Assembly (NCBI GenBank): GCA_029880325.1
Contig: JAOUOP010000006.1
Span: 1 to 64,000, forward strand
DNA: 64,000 nucleotides
Origin: Myxococcales bacterium
GTDB lineage: Bacteria; Myxococcota_A; Polyangia; Polyangiales; JAFGIB01
Direction of reading: 5' to 3'
The notes below the pieces were generated by a model that was given only the letters and a program-made list of their open reading frames with translations, made no database searches and was not told the DNA's origin. Of this stretch, positions 1 to 9,043 are shown piece by piece (the first letter of the stretch is position 1; each line of letters begins with the position of its first letter). A program made the position numbers and the translations under genes.

Positions 1-96
1 TCGGCTCCCCCGACCCGCGCCCAAAAACCTCCCCGAATCTGCCCTGGCACACTCGGGCGCATGCCGGATAATGTTGTCCAATCCCCGCCCGCTTTC

Positions 97-100
97 GGAG
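97..100 (+). promoter_or_regulatory. RBS deciding the hemerythrin start
   Basis: GGAG lies 5 nt before an ATG at 106. The upstream in-frame ATG at 61 has no comparable Shine-Dalgarno sequence, so 106 is preferred. Confidence 0.45.
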
Positions 101-105
101 CACCG

Positions 106-555
106 ATGCGACCCAGCGCCGTACGAGAAAGAATCGTCGAGGAGCACGCCCGGCTGCGCCAGCAGCTCGATGCGCTCGACTCGGCCGCCAACCGGCTCGA
201 AACCGAAGGCCAGGCGGCCCTGCCGGAAGCCCTCGAACTCAGCCGCGGCTTCCACGAGGCCCTGCGCGACCACATCGACCTGGAGGATGCGATCCTGGTG
301 CCCACCCTGCGCGAGGCCGACGCCTGGGGTCCCGAACGGGCCGATCGACTCGCCGAGCACCACCGCCAGCAGCGGGCCGAGATCCGCGCACTGGGCGAGG
401 CCGACGCGGCCGAGGCAGATCCGGTAGCACTGGCCGATCGGCTTCGACAGCTGTGCCGGGAGATCCGCGAGGATATGAAGCACGAGGAGTCGGGCGTGCT
501 GTCGGCGGACCTGCTGCGCGACGATCCGGTCGCTATCGACGCGGAAGGCGGCTGA
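106..555 (+). CDS. Hemerythrin HHE-domain protein
   Basis: A predicted cytoplasmic four-helix protein of 149 aa. It has the spaced His/Glu pattern expected for a non-haem di-iron site: EEHARL near residue 14, FHEALRDHIDLED near 50-61, EHHRQQ near 84 and MKHEE near 125. Such proteins bind O2, NO or iron and often serve in oxygen or nitrosative-stress sensing. No signal peptide or membrane segment is visible. A longer start at 61 would add 15 residues outside the domain. Family assignment is fairly firm; the ligand and physiological role are unknown. It stands alone, followed by a long gene-free stretch. Confidence 0.85.
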   Translation: MRPSAVRERIVEEHARLRQQLDALDSAANRLETEGQAALPEALELSRGFHEALRDHIDLEDAILVPTLREADAWGPERADRLAEHHRQQRAEIRALGEADAAEADPVALADRLRQLCREIREDMKHEESGVLSADLLRDDPVAIDAEGG

Positions 556-1033
556 AGCCGAAGGTTTCGGGCCCTCTGGCGTAGCGGCACCGTGGAGGCA
601 GCACTGCCCTTGACGGATGCCGCCAGCGCCCGAGCGGTCTGGGCCCCGCCGTCGCGATCACCTGGCGCCACACCCCAGCAGGTGTCGGCCAGCGACTCCC
701 ACCGGCGCCGGCGTGGGCTCTCCAATCACTTGAAACCACAGGCTTTTTCAGTGCGAAGCAGTGCCAGCGGCCCAGCTCACCGCAGGCGCTCGACACGCTT
801 GCAGATGCTGCCTTGCATACCCCTGGCCGCCCCATGCGTCCGGCTATGTCCGCGAGATGGCACGGAAAATGGCCGCTTTGGCAGCAGCTTTTCGGCCCGG
901 CCCAAGTTGACGTAAGGGAAGGAAAACCGCATTAATGCGTGGACCCATACCAACCGGGGCAGTCCCGGTGGAGAGGTCGGTGAGCGAGCGGCTGAGGGTG
1001 TCAGGTGCCAGCCGCCGGTGTGATGTGGAGGTC
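556..1033. other. Gene-free interval upstream of the copper monooxygenase gene
   Basis: No convincing gene is visible. Open frames here are short, Arg/Pro-rich and lack a recognisable domain. The right end holds a candidate sigma-70-type promoter (907-936) and the Shine-Dalgarno GGAG just before the ATG at 1034. The left part shows no obvious terminator with a T-run after the hemerythrin gene. Confidence 0.5.
907..936 (+). promoter_or_regulatory. Candidate sigma-70 promoter
   Basis: TTGACG (907-912), an 18-nt spacer and ATTAAT (931-936) fit a -35/-10 pair (5/6 and 4/6 to consensus). This AT-richer patch is unusual for the region and would give a 5' leader of roughly 90 nt for the gene starting at 1034. 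It is pattern recognition only; the real promoter grammar of this organism is unknown. Confidence 0.4.
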
Positions 1034-2317
1034 ATGATGCGAATGCGATGGTTGCTCATGCCAGCCCCAGTGCTGGCAATCCTCGTCGGCTGCAGTTCCG
1101 GCGATTCTGGTGGAGGGGTCGTCACCGGCGATCCCGTCAAGGACGGAGATGGTTCCGGTTCGACCGCGGCGACGGACGCCACAGGCGCGCAGAACGACGG
1201 CTCGGGCTCCGAGCCTGCCTCGGGCGCCGCGGGCGCAGCAGCGCCGACGACAACCGATGGCTCGGCAAGCGATATGGGCGTCGGGGACATGACCATGATC
1301 CCCAAGGCCGATCAGCCCATCTCCACGCGCGGTCAGTGCGACCTGCCCGACACCGGCTTCCCCGGTGACGACACCTGCCTGTTGCCGCCTCCCGAGGGCC
1401 TCGGCATGCAAATTCACGTCGGCCCGACCGACTACACCGATCAAAACCAGCTCAACGTCTACAGCTTCGCCCCCGGCAACGAGTCGTCGGAGTGCATCAG
1501 CTTCACCACGCCGAACACCGAAGAGATCTTCTACCAGCAGTGGGAACTCAGCGGTCGCCCCGGCACCCACCACATCATCAACTCGATGTACGCCACGCCC
1601 AACTCGGACAATGGCACGACCTTCGTGCTCTGCCGTGACCCGGGCACCGGTTCGGCCCCCGACCTGATCGACAACCTGCCGGGTGCCTCCAAGCCCTGGA
1701 TGGAGCTCGGCCAGGTGGCTCCCGAGAATGCGAACCTGGGACGTCGCATCGGCCCGCAGACGGCCGCCCAGGCCGACATGCACTACTTCAACTTCACCGA
1801 CGCCCCGGTGTTGCGCGAGTTCTGGCTCAACATCTGGTTCAAGCCAGGCGACGAAGTCACCGAGCAGGCCAATCAGATCCGCGGCATGGGCGGTATCACC
1901 TGGACCTTCCTGCCGATCCAGCCGGGCACCGACAACGTCTACAAGTACTCCTGCCCGGTCAACGCCCCTGGCCGCATCATCGGCCTGCTCGGGCACTACC
2001 ACGCCCACGGCGTCCGCTTCAGCGCCTGGATCAATCGCGGCCGCGACACCGAGCGCAAGGTCTTCGAGATGTACGACTACCTGGAGCCCGTCGAGTTCCA
2101 GTACGACACCATCACGGAAAACCCCGACTTCTCGGATAGCGCCGCGGGCGCCTTCACGGGCGTGCTGGAAGTCAATGCCGGCGACACCGTGGACTGGGAA
2201 TGCCACATCATCAACGACTCGGCCACAGCCCTTCGTTACACCAACGAGGTCGAGACCGGCGAGATGTGCAACCTCTGGGGCGCCTCCGTCGGCCCCAAGA
2301 TCGACTGCGTGCAGTAG
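1034..2317 (+). CDS. Lipoprotein with PHM/DBH-type copper monooxygenase fold
   Basis: A 427-aa precursor starting MMRMRW, with a hydrophobic stretch and lipobox LVGC (Cys20), then a Gly/Ser/Asp-rich linker to about residue 95. The mature part shows every copper ligand of type II ascorbate-dependent monooxygenases (PHM/DBH) in order: His179-His180 (THHII), His250 (DMHYF), His321 and His323 (GHYHAHG) and Met411 (GEMCN). Spacings are close to animal PHM. Eukaryotic members hydroxylate peptidyl-glycine or dopamine; the substrate here is unknown. It is likely anchored on the cell surface or in the periplasm. It forms a single-gene unit with a promoter candidate upstream and a strong terminator downstream. 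GGAG precedes the chosen ATG. Confidence 0.8.
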   Translation: MMRMRWLLMPAPVLAILVGCSSGDSGGGVVTGDPVKDGDGSGSTAATDATGAQNDGSGSEPASGAAGAAAPTTTDGSASDMGVGDMTMIPKADQPISTRGQCDLPDTGFPGDDTCLLPPPEGLGMQIHVGPTDYTDQNQLNVYSFAPGNESSECISFTTPNTEEIFYQQWELSGRPGTHHIINSMYATPNSDNGTTFVLCRDPGTGSAPDLIDNLPGASKPWMELGQVAPENANLGRRIGPQTAAQADMHYFNFTDAPVLREFWLNIWFKPGDEVTEQANQIRGMGGITWTFLPIQPGTDNVYKYSCPVNAPGRIIGLLGHYHAHGVRFSAWINRGRDTERKVFEMYDYLEPVEFQYDTITENPDFSDSAAGAFTGVLEVNAGDTVDWECHIINDSATALRYTNEVETGEMCNLWGASVGPKIDCVQ

Positions 2318-2342
2318 CCGCTTTCGGCGCCGACCAAGAAGA

Positions 2343-2372
2343 GGGCTCCCCGGTCACCCGGGGGGCCCTTTT
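2343..2372 (+). terminator. Rho-independent terminator between convergent genes
   Basis: An 11-bp GC-rich stem (2343-2353 with 2358-2368, one T-G wobble), a 4-nt loop and a following TTTT at 2369-2372. It sits 25 bp after the copper monooxygenase stop and also between convergent genes, so it may act for both strands. Confidence 0.75.
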
Positions 2373-2420
2373 CGTTTGCGCCGTGCGTGCGCCCGGGATG
2401 CGCCCCGGATGCGCCCCGGA

Positions 2421-2834
2421 TCAATCAAACAGCGACTGGGCCGCCTGCAGCACGTCGACGTAGCTGACGATACCCACCAGCTGCTGGGTGCCGCTCTCGA
2501 CCACGGGGATCGCGCTGAGCTTCTCTTCGAGCATCAACTCCACGACCTCGCTGACGGTGCTGTCCTGGTCGATGGTGACTACACCGCCGGTCATCAATGC
2601 CGTCACCGGCTGCGACATGCGTGCCCGCAGCTGGTCGTAACTCTCCACGTCGTTGACCATCGACAGCCCCAGACCACTGATGTCACGGTCGCTGAGGATG
2701 CCCACCACATCCTCCCCGCGCACCACCGGCAAGTGGCGAATGCCCTGCTCCGACATGGTGGTCATCGCCTCGCCGATGGAGACCTTCTCGGTCACGGTGA
2801 TGGGGTCGCGGGTCATGATGTCGTCGGCGATCAT
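2421..2834 (-). CDS. Tandem CBS-domain protein
   Basis: This 137-aa protein consists almost entirely of two CBS domains (about residues 7-60 and 75-133), the unit that forms a Bateman module binding adenine nucleotides. Typical signatures are DIMTRDPITV, RHLPVV, VGILSDRDI, ALMTGGVVTI, SAIPVVE and VGIVSYVDVL. There is no catalytic or DNA-binding partner domain, so it is probably a stand-alone energy or nucleotide sensor acting on another protein. GGAGA lies 8 nt before the ATG. It follows ftsH on the same strand with a 163-bp gap. Two further stand-alone CBS-pair genes occur in this window. Confidence 0.92.
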   Translation of the reverse strand: MIADDIMTRDPITVTEKVSIGEAMTTMSEQGIRHLPVVRGEDVVGILSDRDISGLGLSMVNDVESYDQLRARMSQPVTALMTGGVVTIDQDSTVSEVVELMLEEKLSAIPVVESGTQQLVGIVSYVDVLQAAQSLFD

Positions 2835-2997
2835 TTGGGATTCTCCATGGGCCCCGAGGTGGGGGGGCGCGCTCCAGTGGGGAACGCTGCGGACGGGCTG
2901 CCCGCGGGCCGCAGATATGCCAGTTGCCCGCGGTCCTTGTCCACCGGTCGATCACCAGATACGCATGACCTGGCCGCCGGCAAGCCCCCCTACCGCG

Positions 2998-4950
2998 TCA
3001 GCTCGAGCGCAGCGCACCCGGCGCCGTCATCACCGCCCCGCCCGGCGGCGGCGACACCTCGGCCATCAACGCCTCGAGTAGCTCGCCCTCCAGCTGCTCG
3101 TGCTCGATCAGGCGCTCGGCCATGGCGTCGAGCTGGCGGCGATTGTGCTTGAGGATGGCCACCGCCCGCGTCTGCGCCTCGTCGACCAGGCGCCGCACCT
3201 CCGCATCCACGCGGTCGGCCATGGCGTCGCCGTGGGCACCGCGCAGCCCCGGATCCATGGCACCCAGAAAGGGAGAACCCACCGGCCGCCGAAGCGAAAG
3301 CGGCCCCACCGCGGGGCTCATGCCGTACTCGACAACCATGGCACGGGCGATGTCGGTAGCCTGCTGAAGGTCGTTGGAGGCGCCGGTCGACACCTCGCCG
3401 AAGACCAACTGCTCGGCACTGCGGCCACCGAGCAGGCTGGTCAGCTCGCAACGCAACATCGACTCGGTCATCAGCTGCCGCTCTTCCTCGGGACTCTTGC
3501 GCGTGTAGCCGAGGGCCGCCATGCCGTGGGGGATAATGGAGATCTTCTGAACCCGGGTGTGGGACCCGGAACACTTGGCGGCGAGGGCGTGGCCGATCTC
3601 GTGCACAGCGATGCGCCGCTTTTCCTCGTCGTTGATCAAACGCGACTTGCGCTCGAGACCGGCCACCACGCGATCGATGGCCCGCGAAAAGTCCTCGCTG
3701 GCCACCTTCGTCGCTCCGCGGCGGGCGGCGGCCAGGGCCGCCTCGTTGACGAGGTTGGCCAGGTCGGCGCCGGCGAAACCCGGCGTCTGGGCCGCGATGG
3801 CGCCCAGCTCCACGTCGGCGTCCAGCGGCACATGGCCCACGTGCACCTGCAGGATCTCCTCGCGGCCGCGCCGATCGGGCCGATCGACGAGAATCTGCCG
3901 ATCGAAGCGACCGGGCCGCAGCAGGGCCGGGTCGAGCACCTCGGGACGGTTGGTGGCCGACATGATGATCACGGCCTTGTGCGGTTCGAAACCGTCGAGT
4001 TCGACCAGGAGTTGATTGAGCGTCTGTTCGCGCTCTTCGTTGCTGCCGCCGCCGACGCTGACGCCATTGCGGGTGCGGCCGATGGCGTCGAGTTCGTCGA
4101 TGAAGACGATACACGGCGCGGCCTTGCCGGCTTGCTCGAAGAGGTCGCGCACGCGCGAGGCGCCCACCCCCACAAACATCTCCACAAATTCCGAGCCGTT
4201 GATGGAAATGAAGGGCACGCCGGCCTCGCCGGCCACAGCGCGGGCCAGAAGCGTCTTGCCCGTGCCCGGCGGACCCACGAGCAAGACGCCCTTGGGGATC
4301 TTGGCGCCCAGGCCGTGGTAGCGCTCGGGCCGCCGCAGGAAGTCGATGATCTCCTGCAGCTCGGCCTTGGCCTCATCGATTCCGGCCACGTCCTTGAAGC
4401 TGACTTCGACGTCGGTCTCTTGGAAGACCTTGCCGCGGCTCTTGCCGAAGGCCAGCACATTCGCCGGCCCTCCGCCGCGCCCGCCGCGGGCCAGCGTTCC
4501 AGTCAATAGCATGAAGAGCATCACGCCCAGGCCCAGATACATCAGGAAAGGCCAGTAGCTGCCGTCGGCCTCCTCGAGCCCGCTGTACTCGACGCCGCGC
4601 TCCTCGAACTCGGCGATCAAGCCTTCGTCGTCCACACGCTGCAGTCGAAAATAGAGCGAGCGCTTCTTGCCGTCCTGGGCCTTGTCACCGACCTCGGCCG
4701 GCGGCTCCTTGCCCTCGCGAAAGCGCCCATTGATCTCGCTCTGCCCCACCTGCACCGACTCGATGCGACCGTCGCGCAGATAACGCTTGAACTGGTCGTA
4801 GCGAATGGCGTCGCGGTCCAGCGTCCGGCTCATCGTCCAGAGCATGGCCAGCGACAGCCCCAGGAAGACCAAAAGCACGATGCTCCCCCGAAACGCCGGC
4901 GGCGCGTCGGGGGCGGAGGGGCGTTTGCTGGATCGAGGTTTTTCCGGCAT
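2998..4950 (-). CDS. ftsH: ATP-dependent zinc metalloprotease FtsH
   Basis: A 650-aa membrane-anchored AAA+ protease that degrades misfolded membrane and short-lived cytosolic proteins. Order: Ser/Pro-rich N-tail, TM1 (about 22-42), periplasmic domain, TM2 (about 132-153), AAA domain with Walker A GPPGTGKT (226-233), Walker [11 protein letters not shown] (281-290) and the second region of homology (331-350). The M41 protease domain has zinc motif HEIGH (450-454; most FtsH have HEAGH) and the Asp ligand near 527 in SNDLQQ. Length is normal. The C-tail is short and ends in a Pro/Gly/Ala-rich segment. No Shine-Dalgarno sequence is obvious before the ATG. Identity is firm. Confidence 0.97.
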   Translation of the reverse strand: MPEKPRSSKRPSAPDAPPAFRGSIVLLVFLGLSLAMLWTMSRTLDRDAIRYDQFKRYLRDGRIESVQVGQSEINGRFREGKEPPAEVGDKAQDGKKRSLYFRLQRVDDEGLIAEFEERGVEYSGLEEADGSYWPFLMYLGLGVMLFMLLTGTLARGGRGGGPANVLAFGKSRGKVFQETDVEVSFKDVAGIDEAKAELQEIIDFLRRPERYHGLGAKIPKGVLLVGPPGTGKTLLARAVAGEAGVPFISINGSEFVEMFVGVGASRVRDLFEQAGKAAPCIVFIDELDAIGRTRNGVSVGGGSNEEREQTLNQLLVELDGFEPHKAVIIMSATNRPEVLDPALLRPGRFDRQILVDRPDRRGREEILQVHVGHVPLDADVELGAIAAQTPGFAGADLANLVNEAALAAARRGATKVASEDFSRAIDRVVAGLERKSRLINDEEKRRIAVHEIGHALAAKCSGSHTRVQKISIIPHGMAALGYTRKSPEEERQLMTESMLRCELTSLLGGRSAEQLVFGEVSTGASNDLQQATDIARAMVVEYGMSPAVGPLSLRRPVGSPFLGAMDPGLRGAHGDAMADRVDAEVRRLVDEAQTRAVAILKHNRRQLDAMAERLIEHEQLEGELLEALMAEVSPPPGGAVMTAPGALRSS

Positions 4951-5043
4951 CGGCTGTTCGGCAGCAGGCTACTCGATTTCCAGCAACGTAGAAAATCGTG
5001 GCCTCCTTCCCGAACCGCCCATCGCAGGTGCCGCGCGCGCAGC

Positions 5044-5541
5044 TCAAAGACGCGTCTCGAGCACGCTGAAACCGCGCACGAAGGTGGCGAAGGCGCGACG
5101 TGCCTCGGCAAAGCGGCTACGGGCGCTGGTCAGCGTGAGATCGTAGACGCAGCCGTCCTTGCGCAGCATGTAGATCTCGAGACTGATGGGCACGCCGTCC
5201 AGGCTCACGTCGACGATCGCGTGCGCCGCGCCACGGCCGTCGAGGGTGACCTCTTCCTCGAGCCGAAAATTTCGCTCTTCCATGCCGAAGAGCAGGTGAT
5301 TGAGCAGCGCCTGGGGCGGCACGTCCTCGTACTCGCTGCAGGTGGAGTTGACGCTGATGGTACCCAGGCGCCGATCGTGAAAAGCCAGGTCGTTATCCTC
5401 CACCTCGACGCGCTCGAAGCCGGAAGCGCGCTCGCCCACGCGGTAGCGCACCACGCCGTCGTCGTAGATGCTGCCATTCCAGCTGCTACCCGCGCAGCCG
5501 ACGGCAAAGCCGCAGAGCCACAGCAGTCCCACCCGGCCCAT
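5044..5541 (-). CDS. Putative lipoprotein of unknown function
   Basis: The 165-aa product starts MGRVGLLWLC and has a short hydrophobic segment ending in the lipobox-like AVGC (Cys16). The mature part is soluble-looking and acidic, with no recognised domain; it includes two Cys (in STCSEYE and KDGCVY). The open frame continues upstream to 5856, but that extension is Arg-rich and low in sense-like composition. The start at 5541 is preferred because it yields a compact signal peptide; an ATG at 5646 is possible. It lies divergently from the Nudix gene and follows ftsH-side genes on the same strand. Confidence 0.65.
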   Translation of the reverse strand: MGRVGLLWLCGFAVGCAGSSWNGSIYDDGVVRYRVGERASGFERVEVEDNDLAFHDRRLGTISVNSTCSEYEDVPPQALLNHLLFGMEERNFRLEEEVTLDGRGAAHAIVDVSLDGVPISLEIYMLRKDGCVYDLTLTSARSRFAEARRAFATFVRGFSVLETRL

Positions 5542-5761
5542 GCCACGCGCTCGCGCTCGCGCTCGCGGCTGGTCCGTCGGGCCGCGCCCGGAATGCAAGC
5601 AGCGCCTGCGGTGCAAAAGTGAGTTCGACCCGTCGGCGCTGTCCATCGTCGGCTCCGATCTTGAGCGCATCGATCGGCGGGCGCAATCCCGAGGCCCAAC
5701 GGACGCGCCTTCGCCCCCCGGCGCCACCCAATTGACGCCGATTCGAGCTATGATCGCCGCG

Positions 5762-6349
5762 ATGAAGCACTGCAGCAGCTGCGGAGAGCACAACGAAGTC
5801 CGCGTACCAGAGGGCGAGGATCGCGAGCGCCACGTCTGCAGCGCCTGCGGCACCATCCACTACCGCAACCCGAAGATGGTGGTCGGCTGCATCGTCCAGG
5901 ACGGCGGCCGCGTGCTCCTGTGCCGGCGCGCCATCGAACCCCGTCGCGGCTTCTGGACGATCCCCGCCGGTTTCATGGAGCTGGGCGAGAGCGCGACGGC
6001 GGGGGCGGCCCGCGAGACCCTGGAGGAAGCCCTGGCGCGCGTTCAAATCGTGGCGCCCTACGCCCACTTCGACATCCCCCACATCGGCCAGGCCTATCTG
6101 ATCTACCGCGCGCAGCTTCTTGCGGGCGAGTTCGGCCCCGGACCCGAAAGCCTGGAGGTGCAACTTCTGGAGCCCGATGCGATCCCCTGGCAGCAGCTCG
6201 CCTTCACCGCCGTGCGCTACGCCCTGGAACTCTTCGTCGAAGACCTGCAGAACCAGCGCTTCCGCCACCACACGGGCATGGTGGTGCGCAAGGACGGCCG
6301 TTTCGCGCTCGAGGATCATGTGGGGCTGCCCATCGGCAACGCCGAGTGA
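5762..6349 (+). CDS. Nudix hydrolase with N-terminal zinc ribbon
   Basis: A 195-aa cytoplasmic enzyme. Cys4, Cys7, Cys26 and Cys29 form a zinc ribbon, followed by the IHYRNPK linker typical of Nudix proteins with this N-terminal domain. The Nudix box (GFMELGESATAGAARETLEE, 70-89) keeps the G, E and REXXEE metal-binding positions, although the usual final Gly is replaced. Members hydrolyse nucleoside diphosphates linked to another moiety, such as NADH, ADP-ribose or FAD; the substrate cannot be told from sequence. Its stop is 12 bp before the pyruvate kinase start, so both are probably cotranscribed. An ATG at 5750 is an alternative start. Confidence 0.9.
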   Translation: MKHCSSCGEHNEVRVPEGEDRERHVCSACGTIHYRNPKMVVGCIVQDGGRVLLCRRAIEPRRGFWTIPAGFMELGESATAGAARETLEEALARVQIVAPYAHFDIPHIGQAYLIYRAQLLAGEFGPGPESLEVQLLEPDAIPWQQLAFTAVRYALELFVEDLQNQRFRHHTGMVVRKDGRFALEDHVGLPIGNAE

Positions 6350-6354
6350 AGGTG
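6349..6354 (+). promoter_or_regulatory. RBS deciding the pyruvate kinase start
   Basis: AAGGTG is 7 nt before the ATG at 6362 but only 1 nt before the in-frame ATG at 6356. The later ATG is therefore the likelier start. The element overlaps the Nudix stop codon, favouring translational coupling. Confidence 0.5.
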
Positions 6355-6361
6355 AATGCCA

Positions 6362-7783
6362 ATGCAGAGGCTGAAGTACACGAAGATCATCGCAACCCTG
6401 GGGCCCGCCTGCAGCGACGTGGAGTCCATGCGCACGCTGATCGCCTCGGGCGTCGACTGCTTTCGCCTGAACTTCTCCCACGGTGATGGCGAGGCCCTGT
6501 CACCGTTGATCGGGCGCGCGCGGGAGGCCGCCGCCGCCGAGGGTCGCCACATCACGTTGCTCGCCGACGTCCAGGGCCCCAAGCTGCGCATCGGCAAGCT
6601 GCCCGCCCAGGGCGTCCTGCTGCGCGACGACGAGCCCTTCGTTATTACCACGCATGACATCGTGGGCGACGAGCACCACGTGCACTCCCCCTACCGCTGG
6701 CTGCTGAAAGATCTCGAACCCGGCGCCACCGTGCTCTTCGCCGACGGCGCCATCGAACTGGAAGTTGAACGTATCGAGGAAGAAGAAGTGCACTGCAGGG
6801 TGGTCAGCGGCGGCCGGCTCTACTCCAACAAGGGGTTGAATATGCCAGGACGGCGCCTGAGTGTGCAGACGCTGACGGACAAGGATCGGCGCGACCTGGC
6901 CTTCATCGCCAGCGCCGACATCGACATCGTCGCCGTTTCCTTCGTGCGCTCGCCGGCCGACATCGAGCAGGCCCGCCAGGTATTGAACAACCGTCGCATC
7001 CCGGTGATGGCGAAACTCGAGCGGCCCGAAGCCCTGGAGTGCCTCGACGCCATCCTCGACGGCTCCGACGGCGTGATGGTCGCCCGCGGCGATCTGGGCG
7101 TGGAGCTGCCGTTCGCGCAGGTGCCGCTGTTGCAAAAGCGCATCCTGGCCGGCGCCGCCCGGCGCGGAAAGTGGGCGGTGGTGGCAACCCAGATGCTCGG
7201 CTCGATGGTCACCGCCCGCAGGCCCAGCCGCGCCGAGGCTTCCGACGTGGTCAACGCCGTGCTCGATGGCGCCGACGCGGTGATGCTCTCGGAGGAGACC
7301 GCCGTCGGCAGCCACCCGGCCGGCGCCGTGCGCGCAATGGCCGCGCTGACGCAGAGCGCCGAGCGACAACTCCCGGCCCGCGCGGAGCAGGAAATGGACG
7401 CGGAGTTGGTGGGCTTTGCACTGGGCGCCGCAGGGGCCGCGGTGGCGGCGGCCGAGCGCATCAACGCCCGCGCGCTGGTCACCCTGGCGGGCTCCGGCCT
7501 GACCGCCCTGGCCCTGTCGAAGCAACACTCTCGGCTACCCATCGTGGCGCTGGGAAGCTTCCGCCCTACCCTAAACCGCCTCAACGTACTGCGTGGCGTG
7601 GTCCCCGTGCCCATCGAAAACCGCACCGACTTCGAAGAGCAGCTGATCGCCGCCGACAGGCACCTGATCGCCGCCGGCTGGGCCTCGGCCGGCGACACCG
7701 TGATCGTTGCAGCCGCGATGCCGCTGGGCGAAGGCAAGGAAACCAATACCATCCGCTTCCATCGGGTCCGGGCCGCGCCCTGA
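6362..7783 (+). CDS. pyk: Pyruvate kinase
   Basis: This 473-aa glycolytic enzyme transfers phosphate from phosphoenolpyruvate to ADP. Diagnostic motifs: KIIATLGPA at the N terminus, FRLNFSHG (substrate Arg), LADVQGPKLRIG, the catalytic Lys and metal Glu in AKLERPEAL (about 217-224), MVARGDLGVE, ATQMLGSM and the PSRAEASDVVNAVLDGADAVML block. Usual order of A, B and C domains and normal length. KLER replaces the more frequent KIEN around the catalytic Lys, but Lys and Glu remain. No extra PEP-utiliser domain is present. It sits directly behind the Nudix gene. Confidence 0.97.
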   Translation: MQRLKYTKIIATLGPACSDVESMRTLIASGVDCFRLNFSHGDGEALSPLIGRAREAAAAEGRHITLLADVQGPKLRIGKLPAQGVLLRDDEPFVITTHDIVGDEHHVHSPYRWLLKDLEPGATVLFADGAIELEVERIEEEEVHCRVVSGGRLYSNKGLNMPGRRLSVQTLTDKDRRDLAFIASADIDIVAVSFVRSPADIEQARQVLNNRRIPVMAKLERPEALECLDAILDGSDGVMVARGDLGVELPFAQVPLLQKRILAGAARRGKWAVVATQMLGSMVTARRPSRAEASDVVNAVLDGADAVMLSEETAVGSHPAGAVRAMAALTQSAERQLPARAEQEMDAELVGFALGAAGAAVAAAERINARALVTLAGSGLTALALSKQHSRLPIVALGSFRPTLNRLNVLRGVVPVPIENRTDFEEQLIAADRHLIAAGWASAGDTVIVAAAMPLGEGKETNTIRFHRVRAAP

Positions 7784-7829
7784 CAGCGCTCGGCTTGACG
7801 CAGCCGTGGGCCGTTTGTAGCGTCGGAGC

Positions 7830-9032
7830 GTGGACGAAAACCAGCAGCCCGGGGGTCTGGATGACCGGGCGTTGGGCGCGGCGACCACATGGTGCGCCAG
7901 CTGGGGGACGGGGGTCACGCTGGCCCTGCGGGTTACGCTGGCCCTGCTGCTGTCGACGCCCGCCCTGGGACAGCAGGCGGGGGCTGAAGGGGCAGAAGAG
8001 CTGGGCAAGTCCGGCCACCTGGGCAAGCTGATGGACGACAGCGTCGAGTACCTGGGCCGCGACGAGGAACTCTTCGGCGAGGCCATCCACGGACTGCTGG
8101 TCTGCCAGCAAGGCGACAGCTCTGCCGAGTTCGAACGCGAGTCGCTCGCCCTCTACTTCGACCCCGAAGGCGGCAGGCGCTCCACCGAAGCCATCGACAA
8201 AGCCATCACGACCCTGGGCGCGCGCGCCAATGCCGGCGAACGCTGCGCCTACTGGGCCCATGCCGTGCTCGCCGGCAAAAGAGGCCGCTACCTCGAAGCC
8301 ATCCGCAGCCTCGACCGGGCGCCTTTGCCGGGCAACCCGCACCCGCACCTTGCGCGCCAGCTGCAGGAGCTGCGACGCGTGGAAGCCGAACATGTGGGCA
8401 CCCTGCTGATACGCGCCCACCGTTCGGTCGAGCGGGCGGAGGTCGATGGCGCCAGTTACACGCTTGCGGAGCTGCGGCAGCGCCCCGAGGGCGCGCTGCT
8501 GCGCGTCGAGCCAGGCGCCCATCGGGTGCGCGCAACGGTCGAAGGCCAGGCCGTGGAACAACAGGTCGAAGTCGCCGCCGGACAGTCCCAACGCGTGCAG
8601 CTCGAGCTGCCCGAGCGCGAGCAGGCCTACGATTCGGAACTCGATGAGCAACGCCAGGACGTCGCGACGGTCGATGATGGGCGCGCAGGCTCCGACCTGA
8701 AGCCCTACTGGATGGCCGGCGCCATCGGCGGCGGCGCCCTGGCCGTAGGTGCCACCGCGGCAACCCTGATCTCCTTCGAGCGAGCCCGCTACTACAACGA
8801 GCGCGACTGCGCCCTCGATTTCACTCGCAGCTGCCAGAACGCCAAGAGCAGCTTCGAAACGGCGCAAACGCTGGAGGCGGTCGGCTTCATCGGTGCCGGC
8901 GCTGTGCTCGGCGCCGCCGCCGTGCTCTACCTGCTCGACGGTGGCGGCGAGGCGCGCGGCGGTGGCGTTGCCGTCAGCTGCGGCAGCATGGTTACGCGCT
9001 CGCCCGGCATCGCCTGTGCAGGGCGGTTTTGA
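7830..9032 (+). CDS. Secreted/membrane protein with PEGA-like domain
   Basis: A 400-aa protein of unknown function. From a GTG start, a hydrophobic segment ending ALG-QQ (about 30-49) looks like a signal peptide. A helical region to about 185 may hold TPR-like units. A PEGA-like beta module follows (about 190-270: GTLLIRAH, VEPGAHRVRATVEGQ, VQLELPE). Two hydrophobic stretches near 292-312 and 360-380 suggest membrane anchoring. This PEGA-plus-C-terminal-TM layout is common in myxobacterial envelope proteins. GGAG is only about 1 nt before the GTG, so the start is uncertain. It is followed tightly by the next secreted-protein gene. Confidence 0.7.
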   Translation: MDENQQPGGLDDRALGAATTWCASWGTGVTLALRVTLALLLSTPALGQQAGAEGAEELGKSGHLGKLMDDSVEYLGRDEELFGEAIHGLLVCQQGDSSAEFERESLALYFDPEGGRRSTEAIDKAITTLGARANAGERCAYWAHAVLAGKRGRYLEAIRSLDRAPLPGNPHPHLARQLQELRRVEAEHVGTLLIRAHRSVERAEVDGASYTLAELRQRPEGALLRVEPGAHRVRATVEGQAVEQQVEVAAGQSQRVQLELPEREQAYDSELDEQRQDVATVDDGRAGSDLKPYWMAGAIGGGALAVGATAATLISFERARYYNERDCALDFTRSCQNAKSSFETAQTLEAVGFIGAGAVLGAAAVLYLLDGGGEARGGGVAVSCGSMVTRSPGIACAGRF

Positions 9033-9037
9033 AGGAG
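9032..9037 (+). promoter_or_regulatory. RBS deciding the next start (GTG at 9044)
   Basis: AAGGAG overlaps the previous stop and abuts an ATG at 9038, but is 6 nt from the in-frame GTG at 9044. The GTG is therefore the likely initiation codon, and translational coupling with the upstream gene is probable. Confidence 0.55.
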
Positions 9038-9043
9038 ATGCGC

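Noticed and set aside
592..915. Possible 107-aa gene in the first intergenic region
   Set aside because: No Shine-Dalgarno sequence, no domain and poor composition. The region is better explained as regulatory.
1001..2206. Minus-strand open frame of about 400 codons
   Set aside because: Antisense to the copper monooxygenase, with no recognisable features.
1683..3152. Plus-strand open frame of about 490 codons
   Set aside because: It overlaps the copper monooxygenase, the terminator and the CBS gene; its composition is Ser/Arg/Thr-rich and non-protein-like.
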